Part shown: positions 33,301 through 40,952 of the stretch, in pieces | Numbering within the stretch: the stretch's first letter is position 1 | Layout of the letters: each line of letters opens with the position of its first letter | Source: Paenibacillus sp. HB172176 | GTDB taxonomy: Bacteria; Bacillota; Bacilli; Paenibacillales; Paenibacillaceae | Reading direction: 5' to 3' | NCBI RefSeq assembly: GCF_011947265.1 | Contig: NZ_JAATHD010000037.1 | Location: 1-49,124 of the forward strand | DNA: 49,124 bases | Notes under the pieces: model-generated | Database searches by the model: none | Seen by the model: only the letters and a program-made list of their open reading frames with translations | What the model was told of the DNA's origin: nothing | Position numbers and translations under genes: made by a program

Positions 33301-35675
33301 GCGTGACTGATTATTCCTTGCTGCTGGACGCGGCCACGAAACATATCCGGGTATGGGCCACAGCCGTGAATGGGGATTCCTCCGTGAAAATTAACGGGAA
33401 GTCGCCGGATGAAGACGGATCGGTTATGATCGATATTCCGGAAGAGGGAACGACAGTTGAGGTGAACGTTACGGCAGCCAATCTCAGCACGAAGCAATAC
33501 GAGCTTCATGTTGCCCGCGACACCGACCAAATTGCGATTCTGAATAATCTGCAATTGGGCTCTGGCGAGCTGAACGCAAGCTTCAACGGCATGCGTACCA
33601 GCTATACGATGAATGTCGGCAACGAGGTGGATTCGCTCACGGCAACGGCAGAGGCATTCGCATCAGGCTCGACGATTCTTGTGAATGGGATGCCGGTTGC
33701 CGACGGGCAGGCATCCGCTCCGATTGCATTGCCGACGGGAGATAGCCTTGTCAGCATTGAAGTGAAATCGCCGAACGGGGAAGCGTCGCGCATGTATGAA
33801 GTGACGGTAACGCGCGAGAAGAGCGGCAATGCCGACCTGTCGGAGCTATCGCTTGGCGACGCAGAATGGAATCAGACATTCGCCAGCGATATCAAGCAGT
33901 ATGCGGCAACTGTAACCGAAGGGACTTCCACATTAAGCGTCGCGGCGACGACGGCTGATGAAGCAGCGGTCATGACGCTTAATGGCGAGACCTTTGTCAG
34001 CGAGCGGCAAGTGCAGCTGCAGGATGGAGCCAATCAGTTGGAGATCGAGGTAACAGCCGAGAACGGGAACACGAATACCTACATCGTGAATGTCTACAGA
34101 GAGACGGTGCCGGAATTCACGGCGAATTTGAAATCGCTGACGGTGAAGCAAACGGAGCTGTCAACCGCATTCTCGCCGTGGGTCATGAATTACGCATTGG
34201 AGGATGAGTCCTACACGGGCAGCATGATGACAATCGAAGCTTTCTCGGAAGACGAGCAAGCGAACGTAACGGTGAATGGCGAAACGCTCCAGGGTGGCGG
34301 AACGTTCCAGGTGCCGATTCGACAGACGGGCAACAACTATGTCGGAATCAAAGTCGAATCGCCGGATCAGTTCCAGACGAGGAACTATGCCATTAAAGTG
34401 GTCCATCCTCAGACTTCTTCTCCAATCGTTAATGGCGTTAATGTAAACGGTCAGGGGAATATCGCAACGGGCTCCCAGAAGAACGAGTATGGCCGTCAAG
34501 TGATGCACGTTTCGTTCGATGCTGTGCAATTGGACAAGATGATTGAAACGGTGAACAGCGGAGATCGCATTACCGTGTCGATTCCTTCCAGCGCAGAGGC
34601 GATGAACGGGATGTTGACCGGCGATATGGTGAAGAAGCTGGAAGGCAAGCAATTATCGCTCGACATTGTGATGGGCCGGGCAACATACACAATCTCTGCG
34701 GAAGCGATGGAGATCGACAGCGTGCAGGAGCATTTCGGCGCAGCGGTTCCGCTTGAGGATATTGAAGTGAGCATTCGCATTGTTCCGCCGACGGTCGAGC
34801 AAAAACAGGTTTATGAGGGAACAATGGCGGAGGCGGGAATCGAGCTTCTGGCCGAACCTGTCGATTTCACGATTGTCTACTCGCATAATGGGCAAGCATA
34901 CACCCCCGATCGTATGCCAAGCTATGTGGAAAGATCCGTGCTTGTAGATGACGAAGAGCAGGCCAAGCGAATCACAACGGGCGTGCGCGTGAATCCGGAC
35001 GGCAGCTTCGAGCATGTGCCGACGATAGTCTATGAACAAGACGGACAATATTGGGCGCGAATGAACAGTCTGACGAACAGTCTGTACGCCGCTATCTACC
35101 ATCAGCAGAGCTTCGCGGATACCAAGGGACACTGGGCTCAGGCGGCGGTTGAAGATATGGCATCCCGATTAATCGTGAACGGCAAGAGCGCCGATCGCTT
35201 TGAGCCGGACAGCAGCATTACAAGGGCCGAATTCACGGCGATGATTATGCGTGCGCTGGGATTGCCGGGTCAATCCGGTCAATCTTCGTACAGCGATGTA
35301 TCCGCCTCGGACTGGTTCGGACCGCTGGTGCTCGCAGCATCCGATTATGAATTGATTTCGGGATACGATGATAAGACCTTCCGTCCGAATCAACGGATTA
35401 CTCGAGCGGAAGCGATGGTAATAATGAATCGGGCAGCACGGCTTGCCGATATGGAAGCAGTCATGTCCGATCAGGATGCGAGAACGCTGCTAAGCGCCGC
35501 TCCGGACAACGATGACATTCCAGGCTGGGCTTACGCAGCGGTCGCGATGTCATTGAAATCGGGAATCGCGAACGGCTACGAGGATGGCAGCATCAAGCCT
35601 AACCGTTCGGTCACGCGAGCGGAGACGGCTCAGCTCATTCGCAATTTGCTGGTGAAAGCGGAATTGATCGAATAG
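27378..35675 (+). CDS. giant S-layer-anchored surface protein with lectin-like and cadherin-like domains
   Basis: A 2765-residue exported protein; GAGGAGG before ATG 27378 sets the start. Signal peptide about 1-45 (ends QVAEAAA). Residues about 50-300 match an L-type (legume-like) lectin fold, with DGFVFTLQT, SIGIEFDTF and HHVAIQFNG. The middle (about 600-1130) is beta-rich with repeated VDLDADFTIGADF-like strands and no family I know. Four repeats of about 100 residues (about 1150-1540) share PDGxxY..W.........GxW. Four cadherin-like beta-sandwich domains (about 1958-2344) follow; each starts near LSxLxxxxG and ends in YxxxVxR. Three SLH domains (about 2577-2764; GHWAQAAVEDMASR, SDWFGPLVLAASDY, GWAYAAVAMSLKSG) bind pyruvylated wall polymer. 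Likely a glycan-binding adhesin or S-layer-associated protein. Confidence 0.88.
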   Translation: MIGKQSRAGSSRGFRSKIAILLSLMLLLQTGLAGGWWVGTQVAEAAATKYITFLYDDFGQAASRLQFNGQAQIANGALRLTPSTKATFGSVFNKERVSLSDQKSFSTYFEFQMSDPDSIDNYPPGADGFVFTLQTNSNDAGSIGNGIGYGGIGNSIGIEFDTFANQDAGIEDPDDHHVAIQFNGSVKHQGQTAGVDYATSYNFKQGGPYYAWIDYDGAAQTVKVYVNNSAARPSSPLLVKSGINLSGILGSNDVYAGFTSATGSAFENHDIKQWYFTNRHDPIDLSCGCYAEAPAKLSYTTVVNSVYGYYTDIALSSLSGQPGANVALEISQESHVVFVDANDNSQDLADAPGVTTDANGLARVYFRGEGGDPSFRVSTEYGVYKDIIFTLPPTVTTGAITPAYPGMTASIGLNVVGTGGETITDWGVQYREKTTPEANWIPVKGDPPILTTTGPHAVTLAGLSENTDYDPHVYEARAYAVNAQGASYGEVKEFAVEEPMSPGDVVYDRTGPSHIYMDDEITQQIVGHGFNKLKKRMNGLSVSLFDGTDTTAIGAEQIHYISDTLLSIDMPEGLPLGAYDLILTHSFFNDRSFEDALTVTDDPIYRTRNYEEITAENEFADADQVSKIVLRGPFKEYASEPGIFKLSDPNEVVSLNGNLLFKGSSLEVDKTGPRDIIRGNGRLYVNGKGTIDVLTAYTLHDGEFELKPEDFELVLEDNLLSVDYIGMSTPINVHSISFLEDGIRVKGSIEVGFNMGKTSVGGSAIVNGLDFKGSRVDLDADFTIGADFKTGPIDSSELRVGINTAIQRYSFGATAGLRKYNLGFEMDLAIKQSQLDAVSFAIHANMPIPGTGVQVTRLGAGIENLAGQRTAPLTFRALGGLSDIVTPIVDGDRMVNINPLDAEISANHFGANGTLALYSVDVANLDLFVVANPTGYKGYTKAGFKLTANVSLLDVLVGEIMAKYFSSLGIEGYAKGKLQIPRNIPLVGGQKLASAEMGVDSERAKGGFSVIGIGFRVAYIFSKDDVDFDVDMFSTVKNVAKKAVNTVVNVAKSLWPFSRAPHDPIAASLYASGLHSGVSGIRGSVQPYSNESNNEDTDADSIEVSQIIGEKMQNLSGRPAEGSGRYMEGYATTMNVALNPQVTAAGGDTTIIRHSFEVKEAYRAVLDLSGAGALPSIVLKKPDGSRYPLRFEASDEGEANAVYSAEAGKVLAEVEFNEKGIWTLEAPDTVSMTAGKLLFRKADVAFEELADQWLATDEAQLVPMKLDKPDLLLLELTDASPDTAIYQPDGRPYVLEANENEPAWNRYYDSQSGKLYLYVDAAETGTWLLAGGDEALLNTYRIQPGKTMREALNWLQSDQHESVLQLDSSFSGGVVLEIEHASADAAVFRPDGTEYPLQSNPNLPGWNASYDAEREAMTVLLDVDHYGLWMVRSGQFPSVYAFALKSSPSDLGDLFESSRSMGLDMQEQGRYVFAISGENDGIAIQKPDGSAYEIVSDENASDRNAIWNEDQQTLYVTVDVDKLGVWSVRSNSWFGLDLYTAPPAQTIEAFHSEAVEGAEGNTFRLSWNVSHPKPDTHVTMMIVPNAEERVGEIVADGLPAAGITEITLPEGYMPGEYWLVMKADGDSSGPMFRLSDSAINVTAKTMLPRPEQLEVVSTGNGEITLRFTDTHAEDVSYFRILTADEEGNLQYEGPTLDVEPQEGAEQEAIVYGLETGQTHRLAVMAIKENEEGALYSQPSEIVTAELPVPNRAALDVVIDSGGAAQVEHEYTPYYADDSSDEQLRLTVTSSHELTLTVQADQAVSAELFVGGESQGVKEADPEMGAEFSLTDLTERDYTIEIEAENEAGDISRYYQKLFVDETAPFLYVEEPVSGYVEDGNRVLFSGAAEPGVRLTANDRLIPVNEYGQFHAYLPITEDEGVLPIELLAKDEVGNTTTYRLEVLKGNGGASGQESPADLSALTTDMGDMSTLFDPGVTDYSLLLDAATKHIRVWATAVNGDSSVKINGKSPDEDGSVMIDIPEEGTTVEVNVTAANLSTKQYELHVARDTDQIAILNNLQLGSGELNASFNGMRTSYTMNVGNEVDSLTATAEAFASGSTILVNGMPVADGQASAPIALPTGDSLVSIEVKSPNGEASRMYEVTVTREKSGNADLSELSLGDAEWNQTFASDIKQYAATVTEGTSTLSVAATTADEAAVMTLNGETFVSERQVQLQDGANQLEIEVTAENGNTNTYIVNVYRETVPEFTANLKSLTVKQTELSTAFSPWVMNYALEDESYTGSMMTIEAFSEDEQANVTVNGETLQGGGTFQVPIRQTGNNYVGIKVESPDQFQTRNYAIKVVHPQTSSPIVNGVNVNGQGNIATGSQKNEYGRQVMHVSFDAVQLDKMIETVNSGDRITVSIPSSAEAMNGMLTGDMVKKLEGKQLSLDIVMGRATYTISAEAMEIDSVQEHFGAAVPLEDIEVSIRIVPPTVEQKQVYEGTMAEAGIELLAEPVDFTIVYSHNGQAYTPDRMPSYVERSVLVDDEEQAKRITTGVRVNPDGSFEHVPTIVYEQDGQYWARMNSLTNSLYAAIYHQQSFADTKGHWAQAAVEDMASRLIVNGKSADRFEPDSSITRAEFTAMIMRALGLPGQSGQSSYSDVSASDWFGPLVLAASDYELISGYDDKTFRPNQRITRAEAMVIMNRAARLADMEAVMSDQDARTLLSAAPDNDDIPGWAYAAVAMSLKSGIANGYEDGSIKPNRSVTRAETAQLIRNLLVKAELIE

Positions 35676-35726
35676 CAGCAGTCTTCGCGCAATCCGAATG
35701 AGGAGCATGACAAGCCAATCGAGGTA

Positions 35727-35754
35727 GGCTCTCCGCGAAGCGGGGAGCCTTCTT
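35727..35754 (+). terminator. terminator of the giant surface-protein gene
   Basis: GGCTCTCCGC (35727-35736) pairs with GCGGGGAGCC (35740-35749) around a GAA loop, with one GU pair, and is followed by TTCTTGTTTCTTTC. This is a standard intrinsic terminator 50 bases after the stop. Confidence 0.8.
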
Positions 35755-35777
35755 GTTTCTTTCGTTCTAACGATAGA

Positions 35778-35805
35778 TTGGGCAGCCCCTGTGCTACACT
35801 ATAGT
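35778..35805 (+). promoter_or_regulatory. possible promoter of the SARP-like regulator operon
   Basis: TTGGGC (35778-35783) and TATAGT (35800-35805) are 16 bp apart, about 30 bases before the start codon at 35836. The -35 is weak, which would fit an activated promoter. Confidence 0.35.
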
Positions 35806-35835
35806 CAAGATGAAATTCACTCGCGGAGGTCCGAT

Positions 35836-36975
35836 ATGCTGAACGTGATGTTATTGGATGATGAAGAGAATGCGATAGAGCTGTTGAATATGATGCTGAC
35901 GGACACGGGAAGAGTTGCGATTACAGGCGAATACTTGAATCCGACGGTTTTCCTGGAGGATCTCCAGAAGCGCAAGGCACAGGGGCAGCTTCCCCATGCG
36001 GTGTTCATTGATATCGAGATGCCTGAAATCTACGGCTTGACAGTCGCGGAGAGAGTCTATGAGATTAGCGGAGATATCCAGGTTGTATTCGTGACCGCGT
36101 ATAGCGAATACGCTGTTCAAGCCTTCGAGCTGCATGCCCTGGATTATATTCTGAAGCCGGTTAACCGAGGCAGGATCGCGATAACCATCGCACGCGTTGA
36201 AGGAGCCGTTCATCTGCTCGAGCAAGCTTCTTCCTTGAAGAAGGAGCGCGAGGTGAGGATTCAGTGTCTTGGGGAATTCGCGATTTATCGCGAGGGAGAG
36301 GAGCGGGTGAAATGGCGCACGGTCAAGTCCAAGGAAATATGCGCCTATCTGCTTCATGAGCATAACCGGCTTGTCACGACGGATACGTTGCTGGAGCTGT
36401 TCTTCAACATGGAGGATAGCGAGAAGGCGAGGATCTATTTGTACACCACCATCTATTATGTCAGAAAAATATTTAAAGCTTTCGGTTTTCCCGGAGCGCT
36501 GCAAAAGCTCGAAGACGGTTATCTATTGAATATTAGCGGCATGCGCTGCGATTATCTGGAGCTGCTGCAAGCCCCGGCCGTATCTGCCCATACTCGTATT
36601 TCTGTCCATAATGTCGATGATTTCGAGAGCTTAATAGAGCTATACCAAGGCGATTATTTCTGCAATATGGATCAGCTTGCTTTCCTGGGCAGAAGAGAAG
36701 AGCTTAGACAATTGACGGTACAGCTGCTGCGCTTGGTGAAAGCCTATTATCAGGCAGAGGGAGAAACAAATCGCATGATGACCACTCTGGTGAAAATCAT
36801 TGCGCTGGCCCCCGATTCGGAGCAGGATGCGTGGGAATTAATTCAGCTGTATGCGGAGCAGGGCAAGCGGGCTCAGGCCATGAGCGTTTATCAAAAATTA
36901 ATGCTACGTCTGGATTCCGAATATGGCATACGGCCAAGCGGAGAGTTCATCCAATACGTGCAGAATACGCTGAAA
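35836..36975 (+). CDS. response regulator with SARP-like (OmpR-type HTH plus BTAD) output
   Basis: The start at ATG 35836 (380 residues) follows GGAGG; the frame is open 45 bases further. The exact end of translation is the TGA at 36976-36978. Residues 1-120 are a receiver domain (MLLDDEEN acidic pocket, FIDIEMPE with the phospho-acceptor Asp, VTAYSEYA, and LKPV with the conserved Lys). Residues about 150-235 form an OmpR/PhoB-like winged helix (CLGEFAIYREGEERVKWRTV), and about 240-380 is a helical bacterial transcriptional activation domain with TPR-like repeats. This REC-HTH-BTAD layout is known in Bacillota and resembles antibiotic regulatory (SARP) proteins. It is coupled by an ATGA overlap to the hybrid kinase, its likely partner. 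Confidence 0.85.
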
Positions 36976-39900
36976 TGAGGCTTGTGATGAACAAAAAGGT
37001 CGTGGTCATCCTATTAAGCGCTGCAGCCGCCGTCATCGTTTATCTCGGCCTGATGATCGTGCTGCCCAAGCTAAGCCCGGAAACGGAAAAAACGGCTGTG
37101 CAAGGGAGGATTGATTTGACCGGGCTCGAGATGGACTCGACTCATGTGATCCCCCTGAACGGAGAATGGGAGTTTTATCCGAATCAGTTATTGAGCCCGT
37201 CTGATTTCAACTCCGGGGAAGAAGCGGCGCAATACGCCCAGGTGCCAACGTCTTCATGGAGCAAGTATGAGCCCGTTGAAGGACAGCGCATGGAGAAGCT
37301 GGGCTTCGGCACCTACCGTCTTAAGGTGCGGCTTCGCGAAAGCGGACAGACACTGGGCTTCAAGATGACTAATATCCGCATGTCTCATACCCTCTATGTT
37401 AACGGGAATTTAATTGGTCACAGCGGCAATCCATCAACGGATGCTGCTGCTTATGCGCCGGGCAATACGCCGTACACGGCTTATATCACTCCGAGCTCTA
37501 CCCTTGTAGAAATCGTCATACAGGTCGCCAACTTCAGCTATGGAACGGGCGGGGGCATCTTCCAACCGATCTATATCGGCTCGGATGAAGCGATCGCCCA
37601 CTACCGGGAGAGGGCATTGCGCAATGACTGGATCGTAACGATGATCTATCTCATCAGCGCATTGCTGTGCGCGGGGATGTACGCGCAGCATGACAAGCAG
37701 CGATGGTCGCCGCTCTTCCTCGGGGTGCACAGCGTCATGAGCGCGGCGTACATAGCCAGTCATGGAGAGAAAGTGATGCTTGATGCTATTCCCATGATGT
37801 CATATGAGGTTTTTCAGAGAGTGCAGTTCATGTCCGGAAGCCTGCTGTCGATGTTCCTGCTGATGTATGTCTATCATACCTATCGCGAGGTTTGCTCCAA
37901 GAGAATGGTAGTCGGTCTTATGTCCTTGGGAGCGCTCTTCACGCTCATGCCGATTGTGCTGCCGCAGATTATGAATACCTCGCTTGAATCCGCTCATGTT
38001 CTGTACAGCACTTTGGTATGGAGCTACATCATGTATTTGTTCATTATTGCCAGTCTGAATCGGATGGATGAAGCGGGTTTCATTGTGCCTTCGATATTCG
38101 CCTTCTTCATGCACGGCATGTCATACAATTTGAATATTTTCGGCCTGGTGGAAGTGAGCTCGATTCCGATTGTATTCCCGCTCCTCTTTGTGTTCATGCA
38201 GCTCCTGATGCTGTCGAGGCGGTTCTCCAACGCGTATAAAGAAGCGCATGAATTGTCGCAGGAGCTGGCGCGAACGGACCGCATGAAGGACGAGTTTCTG
38301 GCTCGAACCACGCATGAGTTCAAGACGCCTCTATATGGCATAATGGCTATAACGGACAGCTTGATTCAGGGGGAGGAAGCGGTGATTTCCTCGAGAAGGA
38401 AGGAAGGCTTGCAGCTCGTGCATCAGACGGCGCAAAGGTTGTCGCGGCTTGTGCATGATATTCTGGATTTATCCCAATTAAAGCAAGGCCAGCTCAAGCT
38501 GAATCCAACGCCGCTTGATGTTCGCTCCTCCGTTCAGGTCGTGCTCGATGTATTCCAGTTCATGATCGAGGGGAAAGAGATTAAGCTCGTTAATGCTGTA
38601 GGTCATGAGCTGCCGCCGATATTGGCGGATGAGTTCAGGCTCCAGCAAATCTTGTACAATCTGATCGGCAATGCGCTCAAATTTACCGAAAAGGGCATTA
38701 TTTCATGCACGGCATTACAGCAAGGCAATGAAGTGCATATAACCATTACGGACACGGGCATTGGCATTCCCCAAGACCAACTGCAGACGATATTCGAGCC
38801 TTTCGTGCAGGCTGCCGCCGCATCCGAAAGCGGCCATCGCGATTATCGTGACGGAGCTGGAATCGGTCTCAGCATAGCCAAGCAATTAACGGAGCTTCAT
38901 GGAGGAAGCATTGGAGTGACGACGGAGCCTGGAACGGGAAGCTCCTTCACCGTCACCTTTCCGATAGCGGCGAGTCATGAGAAGGGAGGGGCGAGACGTT
39001 CTGCTGAAGCGTTTCGGATGGAGGCTTCCGCTGCGCGAGGCTCGAAGGAGCCGCTTCTGCATCTTAACGGAGGCCGTTATACGATTCTGATTGTGGACGA
39101 TATTGAGCTCAATCTTAGAGTATTGGCGAATCGCTTGGGAGAAGAGGGCTATAATGTCATCGCGGTGCAGAGCGGCGAGGAAGCGCTGGCTCAGCTTGCT
39201 CAGCACAAGAATATCGATCTGGCGCTGCTGGACATTATGATGCCCGGCATGTCGGGCTATGAGGTCTGCGTGGAAATACGCAAGGAATACGAGTCGGTCG
39301 AGCTGCCGGTCATGCTGCTAACGGCAGCCATTCAGGACGAGGAGATGCAAGCCGCCTTCCATTCCGGGGCGAATGATTTCCTGCACAAACCGTTTCAAAT
39401 GACGGAGCTGCTATTCCGCGTGCGCAGCTTGCTGCAGATGAAGCAATCCTCCATCGAGCGTACGAATATGGAGGTTGCTTTCCTGCAGGCTCAGATTAAA
39501 CCGCATTTTTTATTCAACGTATTCAATACGATTATTATGCTGAGCTATAAGGATGTGGAGAGAGCGAGGGAGGTGCTGAACCATCTTATCGAATTTTTGA
39601 GAGGAAGCTTCGGATTCGCCAATACGGATCAGCTCGTGCCGTTCCGTACCGAATGGGAGCTGGTGCAGGCCTATCTCGAGATCGAAAAAGCCAGGTTCAA
39701 GGATCGCATTCGCGTGGAGTGGGAGATCGAGGAGGGAGCGGAATTCGTGCTCCTGCCGCCTCTGCTCATTCAACCGATTGTCGAGAATGCGGTTCGCCAT
39801 GGCATTACGAAGAAGGCGGATGGCGGCGTGATTCGAATTCATGCGAAGCAAGCCGAGGGTATGTTCATCGTGCGTGTGGAGGATGACGGCGTCGGGATGT

Positions 39901-40070
39901 CGAAGGACAAGCTTGATGAAGTACTCTCGCTGAATGCGCGCTCGAAGCATGTCGGCATTCGGAATATACGCAAACGGCTGAAGCAGCGTTACGGCACCGA
40001 TCTGCATATAAGCAGCGAACTGGGCAAAGGAACGGTAATGATTATGCGCATCCCGCTGGAGACGCGCTGA
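36975..40070 (+). CDS. 7TM hybrid sensor kinase with internal receiver and second LytS-type kinase core
   Basis: A 1031-residue protein if started at ATG 36975, overlapping the upstream stop as ATGA; ATG 36987 is possible. TM near the N-terminus, then an extracellular jelly-roll domain (NGEWEFYPNQL, FGTYRLKVRL, LYVNGNLIGHSGN; about 35-200) of the 7TMR-DISM type, which resembles a sugar-binding fold. Seven membrane helices follow (about 210-430). Kinase 1: HisKA with His447 (HEFKTPLYG), then an ATPase domain (NALKFTEKG, DTGIGIP). Receiver: about 695-815 with Asp753 (LLDIMMPGMSGYE). Kinase 2: LytS/YpdA-type, His844 in QIKPHFLFNVFNTI, and a second ATPase domain (ENAVRHGI, DDGVGM). The build allows internal phosphotransfer before signalling to the SARP-like regulator. 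Ligand unknown; a carbohydrate or wall fragment is plausible. Confidence 0.88.
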   Translation: MRLVMNKKVVVILLSAAAAVIVYLGLMIVLPKLSPETEKTAVQGRIDLTGLEMDSTHVIPLNGEWEFYPNQLLSPSDFNSGEEAAQYAQVPTSSWSKYEPVEGQRMEKLGFGTYRLKVRLRESGQTLGFKMTNIRMSHTLYVNGNLIGHSGNPSTDAAAYAPGNTPYTAYITPSSTLVEIVIQVANFSYGTGGGIFQPIYIGSDEAIAHYRERALRNDWIVTMIYLISALLCAGMYAQHDKQRWSPLFLGVHSVMSAAYIASHGEKVMLDAIPMMSYEVFQRVQFMSGSLLSMFLLMYVYHTYREVCSKRMVVGLMSLGALFTLMPIVLPQIMNTSLESAHVLYSTLVWSYIMYLFIIASLNRMDEAGFIVPSIFAFFMHGMSYNLNIFGLVEVSSIPIVFPLLFVFMQLLMLSRRFSNAYKEAHELSQELARTDRMKDEFLARTTHEFKTPLYGIMAITDSLIQGEEAVISSRRKEGLQLVHQTAQRLSRLVHDILDLSQLKQGQLKLNPTPLDVRSSVQVVLDVFQFMIEGKEIKLVNAVGHELPPILADEFRLQQILYNLIGNALKFTEKGIISCTALQQGNEVHITITDTGIGIPQDQLQTIFEPFVQAAAASESGHRDYRDGAGIGLSIAKQLTELHGGSIGVTTEPGTGSSFTVTFPIAASHEKGGARRSAEAFRMEASAARGSKEPLLHLNGGRYTILIVDDIELNLRVLANRLGEEGYNVIAVQSGEEALAQLAQHKNIDLALLDIMMPGMSGYEVCVEIRKEYESVELPVMLLTAAIQDEEMQAAFHSGANDFLHKPFQMTELLFRVRSLLQMKQSSIERTNMEVAFLQAQIKPHFLFNVFNTIIMLSYKDVERAREVLNHLIEFLRGSFGFANTDQLVPFRTEWELVQAYLEIEKARFKDRIRVEWEIEEGAEFVLLPPLLIQPIVENAVRHGITKKADGGVIRIHAKQAEGMFIVRVEDDGVGMSKDKLDEVLSLNARSKHVGIRNIRKRLKQRYGTDLHISSELGKGTVMIMRIPLETR

Positions 40071-40113
40071 GCGGCTGCGCATCTCGCTTGAGAGGAGTCT
40101 TTACTTAAGCAAA

Positions 40114-40129
40114 GTGACAAAAATGTCAC
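40114..40129 (+). promoter_or_regulatory. BceR-type operator upstream of bceAB
   Basis: GTGACA-AAAA-TGTCAC is a perfect 6-bp inverted repeat with a 4-base spacer. It matches the known BceR-like binding pattern (TnACA-N4-TGTnA) upstream of bacitracin-type transporter genes. A TATAGT -10 lies at 40173-40178, placing the site at about -60, as in Bacillus subtilis. It links bceAB here to the response regulator gene at 44757-45428. Confidence 0.7.
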
Positions 40130-40205
40130 GTTGCTGCATGAAGCGTCGATGGTTGGATTTCCCGATTCTGATTATAGTAAGGATACAGAGAGGGAGGGAT
40201 TGACC

Positions 40206-40952
40206 ATGCAAGCCATTATGCAAACCAGAAATCTATATAAGAACTACGGCGCTGTATCCGTGCTGAAAAGTATTGATCTCATAATTGAAGCGGGAGAATT
40301 CACGGCGATTATGGGGCCGTCGGGTTCGGGGAAATCGACGCTTATGAATGTATTGTCCACGATCGACCGTTTCTCGGGCGGAGAGGTGTGGCTGGAGGGG
40401 AAGCCGCTTCTCGAGCTGAAGAAGAAGGAGCTTAGGCAGTTCAGGCAGCAGCGAATGGGCTTCATCTTCCAGGATTACAATTTGCTCGACACGCTGACCG
40501 TGAAGGAAAATATTTTGCTGCCGTTGTCGCTGCGCAAGGTGAAGACCGAGGAGATGGAGAAGCGGCTGAAGCCAATCATTCAGGCGCTTCATATTGAAGA
40601 GCTTCTGCACAAGTATCCGGGCGAAATATCCGGCGGGCAGAAGCAGCGCACGGCGTCGGCGCGCGCCATCATCATGAATCCGGCGATCGTATTCGCGGAC
40701 GAGCCCACCGGGGCGCTCGACTCCAGATCCGCCACACAGCTGCTGGAACAGCTGGCGCAACTGAACGAATCGCTTGGGACCGCCATCTTGATGGTGACGC
40801 ATGACGGCTATGCGGCAAGCTTCTGCAAACGAGTGATCTTCCTGCGCGACGGAGGCATTGTGAGCGAGCTGTACGCGGGGGACCAGTCCCAGAAGATGTT
40901 CTACGACCGCATTCTCGAAACCCAAAGCTTGCTAGGGGGCAATCTGCGATGA
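40206..40952 (+). CDS. BceA-type ABC transporter ATPase
   Basis: A 248-residue ATPase. ATG 40206 lies behind GAGGGAGGGA; the longer frame from 40131 runs through the operator and promoter and is rejected. Motifs: Walker A GPSGSGKST (about residues 38-46), Q-loop FIFQDYN, signature SGGQKQR, Walker B VFADEPTGALD, and H-loop VTHD. It powers a BceAB transporter, which removes antimicrobial peptides such as bacitracin from their lipid targets at the membrane and also reports flux to the BceS kinase. It overlaps the permease gene as ATGA. The peptide recognised is not predictable. Confidence 0.92.
   Translation: MQAIMQTRNLYKNYGAVSVLKSIDLIIEAGEFTAIMGPSGSGKSTLMNVLSTIDRFSGGEVWLEGKPLLELKKKELRQFRQQRMGFIFQDYNLLDTLTVKENILLPLSLRKVKTEEMEKRLKPIIQALHIEELLHKYPGEISGGQKQRTASARAIIMNPAIVFADEPTGALDSRSATQLLEQLAQLNESLGTAILMVTHDGYAASFCKRVIFLRDGGIVSELYAGDQSQKMFYDRILETQSLLGGNLR

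Noticed and set aside
31659..33554. Long minus-strand open frame (631 codons) inside the giant surface-protein gene, and a 384-codon one at 28323-29477
   Set aside because: Both are antisense to a clearly coding frame, are rich in Arg, His and Ile as expected of reverse-complement shadows, lack a ribosome binding site and show no recognisable domain.
40131..40205. Longer N-terminus for the BceA-type ATPase
   Set aside because: The frame starts only 2 bases after the BceR-type operator and runs through the promoter; ATG 40206 has GAGGGAGGGA before it and gives the normal family length.
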